A stretch of DNA of 64,000 nt, taken from assembly GCA_964488865.1 (NCBI GenBank), contig CAZAWR010000024.1:45235-109234 (forward strand), read 5' to 3'. The notes under the pieces were generated by a model. It saw only the letters and a program-made list of their open reading frames with translations, was not told the origin of the DNA and did no database searches. Of this stretch, positions 16,606-24,117 are shown one piece after another. The position numbers were made by a program, and so were the translations under genes. Positions within the stretch are counted from its first letter, which is position 1; each line of letters begins with the position of its first letter. This DNA comes from MWCO01 sp964488865. GTDB taxonomy: Bacteria > Myxococcota_A > Polyangia > Polyangiales > Polyangiaceae.

Positions 16606-16697
16606 CCCCGAAGTTGCCGTGGGCTCTGAGCCCGCGGTGAGGGAAGGCAAAGGCCTGTGTGCATATCCCGATATGGATAAACATGAGCGCCTCCGGA

Positions 16698-17096
16698 TCA
16701 GGGCAAATCCCCGGCCAGCGCGCGAAAGTACCACATGCGCCCCACGCCGTAAGGCTTCGGGTCGCGGCCAAAATCGACCTCGTGCCGCCGCCCGTCGTAG
16801 GCGAGGGCGCACTGCTCGTAGTGCACTGACTCGCGCATCTCCATCGCCCGGTTGGCATCGCCGGCCACAAGCGTCAGGCCGACCACGAATGCTTCGCCGC
16901 CGAGCTTCCCGTTGCTGTCGTCGATGAACCACGCGCCGCACGAGGGACAGATCCCGACGGCAGCTTGCACGGATTGAGGCCGAGGGGTGGCTCGGGGGAT
17001 CAGGCCCTTGCAGAAGCCGCAACAGGCTTTCTGGGGCTTGGATTGCTTCGGGATCTTGTTGGGGTCGATTCGTTTTCTCGGGCCCAGCTTCAGCAT
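16698..17096 (-). CDS. Small zinc-ribbon-like protein of unknown function
   Basis: A predicted 132-residue protein with two cysteine pairs, CCGFCKG (near 25-31) and ICPSCGAW (near 49-56), that could form one zinc-binding knuckle pair. The Lys-rich N-terminus precedes them. The second half (GRRHEVDFGRDPKPYGVG) has no motif I recognise. It starts 10 bp after the stop of the thioredoxin-HEAT gene, so the two are probably cotranscribed. No signal peptide is visible, so it is likely cytoplasmic. Codon bias agrees with a real gene. Confidence 0.6.
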   Translation of the reverse strand: MLKLGPRKRIDPNKIPKQSKPQKACCGFCKGLIPRATPRPQSVQAAVGICPSCGAWFIDDSNGKLGGEAFVVGLTLVAGDANRAMEMRESVHYEQCALAYDGRRHEVDFGRDPKPYGVGRMWYFRALAGDLP

Positions 17097-17106
17097 GATC
17101 GGGGTC

Positions 17107-17778
17107 TCAGCTCAGAGCGCCGCGGATCGTGGCGAGCGCGTCCGTGGCGGCGGCGACGACGTCTTCGTCGGGGTCGGCGAGCAACCCTTCGAGGGCGTCC
17201 ATGGCGCGGGGATCGGCGAGGATTCCCAGCAGGTCCGCCACGTCCCCTCTCAGGTTGATGCTCTCGCTTGCGAGCAGCGAGATCAAGCCGGGGACCAGGT
17301 CCCGCAAGCTCCCCGGAGCGGCTTCCTGGGCCATCTGGATCGCGAGCGTGACCGCCATGCGATCGGACAGGTCCCCCGTCTCCAGCAGCGGCAGCACCGA
17401 GGGCGCTCGCCCCGGCTCCCGAAGGAACCGCGCAACGCGCTCGAGCTGTCGTCCATGCAGCCAGGCCCGAACCTTGTGACTGTCGTACGACGGCGTCCCC
17501 CGTGAGGCCAGGATCTCCGCCAACGCCCATGCGGTCACCGGCCCCTGCAACATCAAGTCATCGTCCACGATGGTCGCAGGCACCGACTGCACCGCATGCC
17601 GTTCTCGCAGATCCTGCGCCTCGAACACGTCGCGCACCGAGACCACGACCGAAGGACATCGCCTCTCCAGGTCCCGCGCCTGCTCCACCACCCGCGCGCA
17701 GTTCGGACAGTCCTTGCTCACCAGTACGGTCACAGTGGCCGGCGCCGTGATTCGGTCGAAGTAGGTCGAGGTCGTCAT
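17107..17778 (-). CDS. Thioredoxin-fold / HEAT-repeat fusion protein
   Basis: A predicted 223-residue cytoplasmic protein. Residues 14-95 form a thioredoxin/glutaredoxin-like fold with redox motif DCPNC (Cys24 and Cys27) and the cis-proline loop QSVPATIVDD. Residues 125-223 are helical pairs typical of HEAT repeats (LRDLVPGLISLLAS, LRGDVADLLGILADPRA, EDVVAAATDALATIRG). The fusion suggests a redox protein that docks on partners through its HEAT part; the target is unknown. The ATG at 17778 is chosen because the fold begins just after it; the longer frame overlaps the expansin gene. It is followed closely by the zinc-ribbon-like gene. Confidence 0.8.
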   Translation of the reverse strand: MTTSTYFDRITAPATVTVLVSKDCPNCARVVEQARDLERRCPSVVVSVRDVFEAQDLRERHAVQSVPATIVDDDLMLQGPVTAWALAEILASRGTPSYDSHKVRAWLHGRQLERVARFLREPGRAPSVLPLLETGDLSDRMAVTLAIQMAQEAAPGSLRDLVPGLISLLASESINLRGDVADLLGILADPRAMDALEGLLADPDEDVVAAATDALATIRGALS

Positions 17779-17827
17779 GAGCCCATCACCAGCCTGCGGC
17801 ACCGTCGTATCACGGGATGCGGCGAGC

Positions 17828-18730
17828 TCACGGGGGGAACTGCCCCGCCCCCGTCGCCAAGGAACCGTCGCCCAGCGGGATCCCCGTGTCCTCGAGGACG
17901 TGGCCCCACACATCGGTCACCCGAATGTCGTACGGGCCCACCCCCAACCCCGACTCCACGAAGTAGTTGTAACTCTCCCGCGGGATCAACTGGTAGGCGC
18001 CGTTCACCTTCACTTCCAGCTCGCTCACCGCCCACCGCGTGTTGCGTACCTGGATCGCCGTCCACCACTGGGAAGATCCCTCCTTGAACCGGTACACGAT
18101 CGGGCCGTCCACGTCGCACGCCACGTCGTACCAGGAGATGGGAACGCGCCCGTCCACGGGGTTGGCGATGAGGGCGAAGGCCTCCGCGCTCAGGTCGACG
18201 TCGCCGGGAGCGCACTCGGGGCAGCGGTCGACGATGCGGACGGTCACGGACCCGCTCGGGCCGGTCACCAGGATGCAGCCGCCGCACACGGCGGAGTTCG
18301 CGTAGTCGGTGTTGTTCATCGCGGCGACCATCAGGTCGTTCGGGGAGGCGTCGAACGAGCAGTTTCCGGACCCGTCCGCGTCGTAGTAGGTGCCTTCCCC
18401 CTCGTGGACGTCGGGTTCTCCGCCGGAGCCCGCGGTTCCTCCTGTGCCGGAGCCCGCCGTTCCTCCTGTGCCGGAGCCCGCTGTTCCTCCTGTGGCCGAA
18501 CCGCCCGTGCCGGAGCCCGCCGCTCCCCCCGTGCTCGAACCGCCCGTTCCTCCCGTGGCCGAGCCTGCCGTCCCCGCGTTGCCAGCTCCCCCGTCCCCGC
18601 CGGTCCCCCCGGAGCCGCCCGCGCTCGACCCACCCGCGCCGCCTGTTGCCGGGCCGTCGGAGTCTTCCCCGCTTCCGCAACCACACGCGAGGACCAAGGC
18701 GAGCACCAGGGAGGGCAGGACGCGGCTCAT
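17828..18730 (-). CDS. Expansin-like lipoprotein (EXLX family)
   Basis: A predicted 300-residue exported protein. The ATG at 18730 gives a signal with lipobox ALVLAC. A long Gly/Ser/Thr linker of repeated GGTAGSGT units spans about 25-105. Then comes a double-psi beta-barrel domain (GTYYDADGSGNC, RIVDRCPEC, DVDLSAEAF) and a CBM63-like domain (QWWTAIQVRNTRW, ESYNYFVES). Both halves follow Bacillus EXLX1 closely: the VTD and DLS aspartates and the WW pair are kept, but the EXLX1 Tyr after the first Asp is replaced within RCPEC. Extra cysteines suggest disulfides. Expansins loosen cellulose or cell walls without hydrolysis. The linker would hold the protein away from the outer membrane. Confidence 0.88.
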   Translation of the reverse strand: MSRVLPSLVLALVLACGCGSGEDSDGPATGGAGGSSAGGSGGTGGDGGAGNAGTAGSATGGTGGSSTGGAAGSGTGGSATGGTAGSGTGGTAGSGTGGTAGSGGEPDVHEGEGTYYDADGSGNCSFDASPNDLMVAAMNNTDYANSAVCGGCILVTGPSGSVTVRIVDRCPECAPGDVDLSAEAFALIANPVDGRVPISWYDVACDVDGPIVYRFKEGSSQWWTAIQVRNTRWAVSELEVKVNGAYQLIPRESYNYFVESGLGVGPYDIRVTDVWGHVLEDTGIPLGDGSLATGAGQFPP

Positions 18731-18773
18731 GCCTGAAGCTACCATGCCGGCCGGGAGCCCGTGCACCCAGTGC

Positions 18774-18801
18774 TTGACTTCGGGAGCGCGAATGTTAGAT
18801 A
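18774..18801 (+). promoter_or_regulatory. Housekeeping-type promoter of tRNA-Cys
   Basis: TTGACT (18774-18779) and TAGATA (18796-18801) are separated by 16 bp. Transcription would start near 18808, about 18 bp before the tRNA. Confidence 0.7.
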
Positions 18802-18825
18802 AGGCGACCCGGCTCCCGAGAGCCT

Positions 18826-18897
18826 GGCGAGGTAGCCAAGTGGTTAGGCAACGGTTTGCAAAACCGTCAAACGCCGGTTCGAATCCGGTCCTCGCCT
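18826..18897 (+). tRNA. tRNA-Cys (GCA)
   Basis: A complete cloverleaf. The acceptor arm GGCGAGG (18826-18832) pairs with CCTCGCC (18890-18896). The anticodon stem ACGGT/ACCGT encloses TTGCAAA, giving anticodon GCA. The T arm contains GGTTCGAATCC. The discriminator base is T (U73), as expected for tRNA-Cys. The CCA end is not encoded (CCG follows). Confidence 0.97.
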
Positions 18898-19054
18898 CCG
18901 AGATCGCCTGAGAGATAGAGCGCGACGAGACGCGTCGCCTCCAGCAGGCGCGAGAGGTAGCGCGCACCGCTTTCGCGAGCGCACCTGGGGTGGTCCGAAT
19001 TCGCGACGCGCTTCTCGCAAAGCACTTTGCCACATCTGCCGCCGGTGTGAGAAG

Positions 19055-21433
19055 ATGCCGCTTCGGATGGATGCACCCCTGCCACTCGCCGGGCGTTACC
19101 GCTTCCTGCGGGGGCTACGAGGAGCCTCCTCAGGGGTGATCTGGCTCGCATCGGATTCCGTCGCCGGTCGCACGGTGGTGGTTTCGTCGGTGACGTCCGC
19201 TCGCGTTGCAGGATTGAAGAAGTCGGTGGGGCTGAACCATCCCCACCTCGCCACGCTGCTCGACCTGTTCGACGACATCTCACCGGGTCAGATCCCCGGT
19301 CGCGTGGCCCTGCGCCAAGGCATGGCCATCGCCGTGGCAGAGCACGTGGCTGGGCAGACCCTTCACGAGCGGCTGGAGTCGGGGGCGCTGTCGCCGCACC
19401 GGGCGGTGAGTGTCGTCGCCAAGATCGCGAACGCCCTTTACGTGTTGCATTCGGAAGGGGGCGTGCACGGGGCGCTGTCGCCCAGAAGCGTGGTGGTGAC
19501 GCGCAACGACGGGGGTGTGGTCCCGGTGTTGACGAACCTGCGCGCCGCGGCAAACGGGGCGTACTGTTCGCCGGAGCGGGTGCGCGGAGGGGGGCCGACC
19601 CCGGAAGACGACACCTGGGCGCTGTACGGGACTCTGTTCGCGGCCTTGACGGGCGAAACCCCGTATGAGGGCAAGACGCGCGAAGAGCTTGCCGCATCCA
19701 TCCTGTCCGGGGCGATTCCGAGCCTGCTCGTCCAGGGCGTGTCGGACCCCGCGCTGCAACAGCTCATGCGGCAGGGCCTGCAAGTCGACCGCGCGGCGAG
19801 GCAAGTCTCGGTCGCCGGTCTCGAGAAGGCGCTGGTCATGTGGCTGCGGACGCACCCATCCGGGGAACAGGAGCGCGTGTCGATGGTAGCGCCCCTCGTC
19901 AGCCTTCCTCCGCCGCCCATCGACGACGAGGACGTGGCCGAAGGTCATCGGACGCTTGCCGTCGCGTCACCGGTTTCTGACGGCAGGCTACCGGAAGACG
20001 AGTTCGACGATGACGACGACGACATGGCGACGGTCCAGCTGGATGCCGGGTCGACCATGGCGCAGGCGTTCGCCATGTACGGCTCGCCGCTCGGCGAGGC
20101 GGACGACCCGTCCCTGAAGGATCAGCTTCCCACCAGCGTGATGTCCGGTCCCATGCTGGACGACATGATGGGCCAGTTGAGGGAGGAATCGGCCAAGGCG
20201 CGTGAGCCCATGCGCAGTGTCACGCAGTCGATGGACCCGTCGATGGTGGAAGCGTTTCGCGTACAGTCTTTGATGGGGGACAGTGTCGAGGTGGAGCTGC
20301 CGCCGTCCCAGCCTTTCCTCGACAGTTGGCCGGAGGATCCTCCTCGGCCGGATCAAGGCCCGCCGCCCTTCGGGAGGCCTCCTGCCGCCCCACCGCCTCC
20401 CCAACCTCCCACGAGTGGACCCCAGAAGGGTTGGGGGCCGGCCGAGCCAACGCCGCCTCACATCGAGCCGGCCGTCCTGCACGCCGTCGCCCAGGATGCG
20501 GCCGAGCAGCAGGCCGACCCCGTGAGCCAAGGGTTCATCGACCCCAGCGTCCCGCTCGTAGACCCGGCCGTCGCCAAGCCCGTCGAGGCCCAGCCCATCC
20601 CCGACCCCGCTCCCCCCACCAAGAAGCGGAGCGTCTTCTGGTTGCTGCTGGGGGGCGTGCTGCTGATGGCCTTCGCCGCAGCCCTCTCGTTCACCATCGC
20701 CGTCGTCACTGCCGGGGGACGCCTGCCCGCTCCCGTCGCCTCGATCCTCGGACGCGCCACCGGCTCACCGGCTCCGACCCCTGTCCCTGCCGTCGCAGCG
20801 TCTTCCGCACTCCCCGCCGCTTCCGAAACGCCCGAGGGGACCGACGCGCCCGTGGACAGCGTCGCGCCAGAAGGCAGCGACCTCGCGCCCGAGACCAGCC
20901 ACAGCGCGCCCGCCGGAGCAGCCTCCACACCGCTTCCCGCCGAAGCGGACCTCCGCGCGTGCGTCGAGGACTTCTTTCCGCAGGGCACCTTCGTGCGCAA
21001 AGTGCCCTTCGACTACGTCTGCGCGAACGACAATCCCCGCAAGGCGGCTGTCATGCTTCACCAGCAGCTCGTCAAAGGAGGCGCAGGGGGCGTGACCGAG
21101 GGCATGCGCATGTGGTCTTCGCTGAGCTGGTACGAGCTCGTCGTCGTGTCCATGATCCGCGACGCCTGCTGCCCGGGCGCCTCCCCTCTCGACCTGCCCG
21201 AGCCGGGGGAGCCGTGCGCTCCCATGGTCGGCGTGATCGGCAAGGTGAGCCGCGGCGGGTGCACGCAGGAGGCAGCCAGGGAACGGGCCATGCTCTTCGA
21301 GGAGTCCGTTCGTTGCCTGTACGCCCACGAACGCCCTCGCCCCTATCGATACCAGGGCGTGGTTCGCCCGCATCAGCGCATGGCCTTCGAGGACTTCCTC
21401 CAACGGTTGCCTCCGGCGCGCTGCACGCCGTGA
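19055..21433 (+). CDS. Membrane-anchored pseudokinase with exported C-terminal domain
   Basis: A predicted 792-residue protein. The first 280 residues have the Hanks-kinase layout: a GRYRFLRGL start, LNHPHLATLLDL, AEHVAGQTLHERL, VHGALSPRSVVV, SPERV and a DDTWALYGTLFAALTGETPY helix. The catalytic residues are lost. The Gly-rich loop is degenerate, no Lys occupies the VVVSSV strand, the HRD Asp is Ala in VHGAL, and no DFG follows. A disordered acidic and Pro-rich region fills 290-525. One transmembrane segment spans about 527-553. The outer domain has five or more cysteines (about 640-790, for example RDACCPG). I infer a regulatory scaffold rather than an enzyme. The ATG at 19067 is an alternative start. 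Confidence 0.85.
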   Translation: MPLRMDAPLPLAGRYRFLRGLRGASSGVIWLASDSVAGRTVVVSSVTSARVAGLKKSVGLNHPHLATLLDLFDDISPGQIPGRVALRQGMAIAVAEHVAGQTLHERLESGALSPHRAVSVVAKIANALYVLHSEGGVHGALSPRSVVVTRNDGGVVPVLTNLRAAANGAYCSPERVRGGGPTPEDDTWALYGTLFAALTGETPYEGKTREELAASILSGAIPSLLVQGVSDPALQQLMRQGLQVDRAARQVSVAGLEKALVMWLRTHPSGEQERVSMVAPLVSLPPPPIDDEDVAEGHRTLAVASPVSDGRLPEDEFDDDDDDMATVQLDAGSTMAQAFAMYGSPLGEADDPSLKDQLPTSVMSGPMLDDMMGQLREESAKAREPMRSVTQSMDPSMVEAFRVQSLMGDSVEVELPPSQPFLDSWPEDPPRPDQGPPPFGRPPAAPPPPQPPTSGPQKGWGPAEPTPPHIEPAVLHAVAQDAAEQQADPVSQGFIDPSVPLVDPAVAKPVEAQPIPDPAPPTKKRSVFWLLLGGVLLMAFAAALSFTIAVVTAGGRLPAPVASILGRATGSPAPTPVPAVAASSALPAASETPEGTDAPVDSVAPEGSDLAPETSHSAPAGAASTPLPAEADLRACVEDFFPQGTFVRKVPFDYVCANDNPRKAAVMLHQQLVKGGAGGVTEGMRMWSSLSWYELVVVSMIRDACCPGASPLDLPEPGEPCAPMVGVIGKVSRGGCTQEAARERAMLFEESVRCLYAHERPRPYRYQGVVRPHQRMAFEDFLQRLPPARCTP

Positions 21434-21506
21434 CGAGGTGACGCAGAACGTGCGCGCGGGGACGGACGGGGTGGAGCGAGAGCAGCCGATGCGCTAGGTT
21501 CTTCCC

Positions 21507-22028
21507 GTGGCTCGCCCCGTGACCTTTCTCCTGTCCCTCGCTCTCGCGACGTTTCCGGTCGTCGTGATGGGATGCAAGGACATCTCGCGCTTCGGGACGG
21601 GGCCCGACGAGAGTTACTGTGGTGGGATCGTGCCCGGAGGCTTCGTGCGACAGGGGTTCGCCCCGGGGGTCGCGATGCGCCTACACATCGATCCCGACCG
21701 GCTTCACGACGCTCCCGGCGACATCAGCACGGACGACGGGACGTTCGTCGACGCGCCGTTGCGGCCCATTCCCCAGCTCGCTCACGACAGCCTGTCGACC
21801 CTGGACTTCGGGGAGGGCCGGGTCCGCAACCTGTTGCTGGGCGCGCAGCCGGCGCAAGGTGCGACCGCCTATGTCATCGTCTCGCTGCTCGAGAACGAGA
21901 GCGTGGAGGTTCGCGTCCTGCGAGGCGCTCCCCCCACCGATATCGAGGCCGTCCCCGTGAGCTGGTTCGGGCCGGAGTTGTTCGGTGTCTTTCCCCTCGT
22001 GAGGCAGAAGGGCACGTGCGAGTTCTAG
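21507..22028 (+). CDS. Small lipoprotein of unknown function
   Basis: A predicted 173-residue lipoprotein from a GTG start. The signal has a hydrophobic stretch FLLSLALATFPVVV and lipobox VMGC at about residues 20-23. The mature part is acidic, with two more cysteines, and strand-rich towards the end (TAYVIVSLLENESVEVRVL). No family is recognised. Its end overlaps the start of tsaD by 13 bp, so the genes are probably cotranscribed and translationally coupled. That placement reflects gene packing, not an obvious functional link. Confidence 0.7.
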   Translation: MARPVTFLLSLALATFPVVVMGCKDISRFGTGPDESYCGGIVPGGFVRQGFAPGVAMRLHIDPDRLHDAPGDISTDDGTFVDAPLRPIPQLAHDSLSTLDFGEGRVRNLLLGAQPAQGATAYVIVSLLENESVEVRVLRGAPPTDIEAVPVSWFGPELFGVFPLVRQKGTCEF

Positions 22029-23077
22029 GCATCGAATCCTCTTGCGACGAAACCGCCGCGGCGGTCGTCTCCGAAGACGGCTGCATCGAGAGCGATGTGG
22101 TGCGCAGCCAGGTTGCGCTGCACGCGCCCTACGGGGGTGTCGTCCCCGAGTTGGCCTCCCGCGATCACATGCTCGCGGCCTTGCCCGTCGTGAGGGAGGC
22201 GCTCGCCCGCGCCGGCATGGAGCTTCGCGACGTCGACGGCGTGGCGGTCACCCACCGGCCGGGGTTGATGGGTGCTTTGCTCGTCGGCGTGCAGGTGGCC
22301 AAGGGACTCGCCTACGGCGCCAGCAAGCCCCTGGTGGGTGTCGATCACCTCGTGGGGCACTTGCTCGCGTCGTTTCTTTACGACAAGGAGAAGGGCCGCA
22401 CCGTGCAGGCGGCTTTCCCCTACGTCGCCCTCATCGCGTCCGGGGGACACACGTCGCTGTACCGTGCGGATGGCCCCTTCCCCGAGCAGATGCGAGAGCT
22501 GGGAGGCACGCGGGACGACGCGGCGGGGGAGGCCTTCGACAAGGTGTCCAAGCTGCTCGGCCTCGGTTACCCCGGAGGTCCCATCATCGACCGTCTCGCG
22601 GCGCAAGGGGACCCCAACGCGGTGAAGGTCCCGCGACCCATGTACGCCGGCAGCTCCCTGGAAATGAGCTTCTCAGGCATCAAGACCTTCATCGCGTCGC
22701 ACGTGGCCGCGAACGGACGGCCCTCGAGCGAGCAGCAGATGGCTGACCTCTGCGCCTCCTTCCAGGCCGCCGTCGTGGCTACCCTCGTCAAGAAGACGCT
22801 TCTGGCCGCACGCACGGAAGGCGTCGACACCGTGGTGATCGGGGGTGGCGTGGCGGCGAACCGCGGGCTCCGGCAAGGGTTTGCGTCCGCATGCGAGAAG
22901 CAAGGGCTGCAGCTCGTCGTTCCGGCGCCCGCGCGGTGCACGGACAACGGCGCCATGATCGCCTACGCCGGGGCGCTCGAGCTCGCTCGGGGGACACGCC
23001 ACGGCTTCGACCTCGGCGTGTCGACCCACACCGTCTTGCCGCGCGCGACCCGCCGCGGCGGCGGGCGACGACCGTAA
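22016..23077 (+). CDS. tsaD: tRNA N6-adenosine threonylcarbamoyltransferase
   Basis: A predicted 353-residue housekeeping enzyme that transfers the threonylcarbamoyl group to A37 of ANN-reading tRNAs, acting with TsaB and TsaE. The family signature is visible from the first residues (LGIESSCDETAAAVV). The metal-binding His pair sits in DHLVGHLLASF, followed by GGHTSLYR, FDKVSKLLGLGYPGG, SFSGIKT and the C-terminal GGVAANRGLR and CTDNGAMIAYAG. The GTG at 22016 is chosen by this N-terminal homology; longer in-frame sequence runs through the preceding lipoprotein gene. Length is typical (about 335-355). Confidence 0.95.
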   Translation: MRVLGIESSCDETAAAVVSEDGCIESDVVRSQVALHAPYGGVVPELASRDHMLAALPVVREALARAGMELRDVDGVAVTHRPGLMGALLVGVQVAKGLAYGASKPLVGVDHLVGHLLASFLYDKEKGRTVQAAFPYVALIASGGHTSLYRADGPFPEQMRELGGTRDDAAGEAFDKVSKLLGLGYPGGPIIDRLAAQGDPNAVKVPRPMYAGSSLEMSFSGIKTFIASHVAANGRPSSEQQMADLCASFQAAVVATLVKKTLLAARTEGVDTVVIGGGVAANRGLRQGFASACEKQGLQLVVPAPARCTDNGAMIAYAGALELARGTRHGFDLGVSTHTVLPRATRRGGGRRP

Positions 23078-23083
23078 CCCGAA

Positions 23084-23139
23084 GCAACCACAGAGGCCGC
23101 AGAGACCACAGAAACGGGGATGGTGTTGGTGCGGAGGTT
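23084..23139. repeat. Dispersed CAGAGA-rich intergenic element, copy 3
   Basis: Units ACCACAGAG, CCGCAGAGA and CCACAGAAA directly follow the tsaD stop. TTGGTGCGGAGGTTGG (23124-23139) matches the end of copy 4 at 63872-63887. Confidence 0.65.
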
Positions 23140-23242
23140 GGCAGGGTGGGTGAGGCCTGAAGATCGAGCGGATGCTCAACCAATTCCTGGCGACGGGCGA
23201 GCGGCTTTGGCAGCAAGGATGCCGCGATCTTCGCGGTCCCGT

Positions 23243-24031
23243 CTAGTTCTCCACGGCCACCCGGATCGACTCGATCGTCACGTCGTCCACGGGCACGTCG
23301 TCGTAGGAACCCACGGTCTGCGTCGGCACACCCTCGATCTGATCGACCACGTCCATGCCTTCGATGACTTTGCCGAACACCGCGTAGCCGGCCACAGTGG
23401 ACTGGCCCGCGTTGAGGAACGTGTTGTCGACCGTGTTGATGAAGAACTGCGACGTGGCGGAGTCCGCGGCGTTGGTGCGGGCCATCGCGATCGTGCCCCG
23501 AAGGTTCGAGAGACCCGAGGTCGCGGCCTCGTTCACGATGGGCGGGAAGAGCGTGGCGCGCGTCTTCAACCCCGGCTCCAAACCTCCACCCTGGATCATG
23601 AAGTCCGGGATCACACGGTGAAAAATCAAGCCATCGAAGTACTCCGCGTCGGCGTACTTCTGGAAGTTCTCGACCGTGACCGGCGAGGCTTCCTCCTCGA
23701 GCGCGATGCGGATCGTGCCCATCGACGTCACGATCGTGGCGACCAGGGCCGGGCCGGCCGCGTCAGCCGTGTCCGTAGCCGTGTCCGTAGCCGTGTCCGC
23801 GGCTGTGTCCTCGGCTGTGTCCGCCGTACCTGTGTCCTGCGTCGCATCGGGCGCCGCCTCGGACACCGCGTCCGGGCTCGCATCGACCTCGACATCCGGC
23901 GTGACGTCGCTCGTGGCGGAATCGGACGTCCCAGCGTCGCCCGAGGGATCGCCTTCGTCGTCGGAGGTCGAGCAAGCCGAGCCGACGAGCAGGCAGAACG
24001 AAGCAAGCAACAAGGAGATGGATGAGCGCAT
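23243..24031 (-). CDS. Cyclophilin-type peptidyl-prolyl isomerase lipoprotein
   Basis: A predicted 262-residue folding catalyst. The ATG at 24031 follows a GAGG ribosome-binding site and gives a signal with lipobox LVGSAC. Residues 22-95 are an Asp/Ala/Thr-rich linker encoded partly by a 12-bp tandem repeat. The cyclophilin domain fills 95-262, with the active-site segment FDGLIFHRVIPDFMIQGG (Arg in HRV, then Phe and Gln) and SQFFIN; all key residues are present, so activity is expected. It would act on exported proteins in the periplasm or at the outer membrane. It is a single gene next to a kinase gene on the same strand. Confidence 0.93.
   Translation of the reverse strand: MRSSISLLLASFCLLVGSACSTSDDEGDPSGDAGTSDSATSDVTPDVEVDASPDAVSEAAPDATQDTGTADTAEDTAADTATDTATDTADAAGPALVATIVTSMGTIRIALEEEASPVTVENFQKYADAEYFDGLIFHRVIPDFMIQGGGLEPGLKTRATLFPPIVNEAATSGLSNLRGTIAMARTNAADSATSQFFINTVDNTFLNAGQSTVAGYAVFGKVIEGMDVVDQIEGVPTQTVGSYDDVPVDDVTIESIRVAVEN
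23766..23825. repeat. 12-bp tandem repeat inside the cyclophilin linker
   Basis: Five copies of a unit close to GCCGTGTCCGTA; the first two are identical. On the minus strand they encode the DTAT/DTAE linker, so this is a coding minisatellite that could vary in copy number. Confidence 0.8.
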
Positions 24032-24117
24032 GAGCAACCTCGGTCGAAGGGAGTGTGCGGGTGCGGTACCAGGCCCGGGCGGGCGATACAACCGATGATT
24101 CGCCAACGAGCTCGCGA

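Larger units (their letters stand above)
16184..16697. other. Gene-free, repeat-rich intergenic region
   Basis: About 510 bp without a convincing gene. It holds a CAGAGA-rich element (16258-16285), a related TTGTGTTTGCGGAGG stretch (16293-16307), an AT-rich tract with TATACGTATAC (16350-16379), a GC-rich hairpin near 16443-16465, and a strong hairpin at 16582-16605. Short open frames here have no coding character. A small RNA on either strand is possible but unproven. Confidence 0.6.

Noticed and set aside
18390..18640. GC-rich repeats as a mobile or noncoding element
   Set aside because: They encode the Gly/Ser/Thr linker of the expansin lipoprotein.
18867..19697. A 276-codon minus-strand frame ending GGEDRIRTGV
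   Set aside because: Its end is the antisense of tRNA-Cys, a well-known source of false proteins, and the rest is antisense to the pseudokinase gene.
23766..23825. 12-bp tandem repeat as a noncoding minisatellite
   Set aside because: It is inside the cyclophilin lipoprotein and encodes its DTAT linker in frame.
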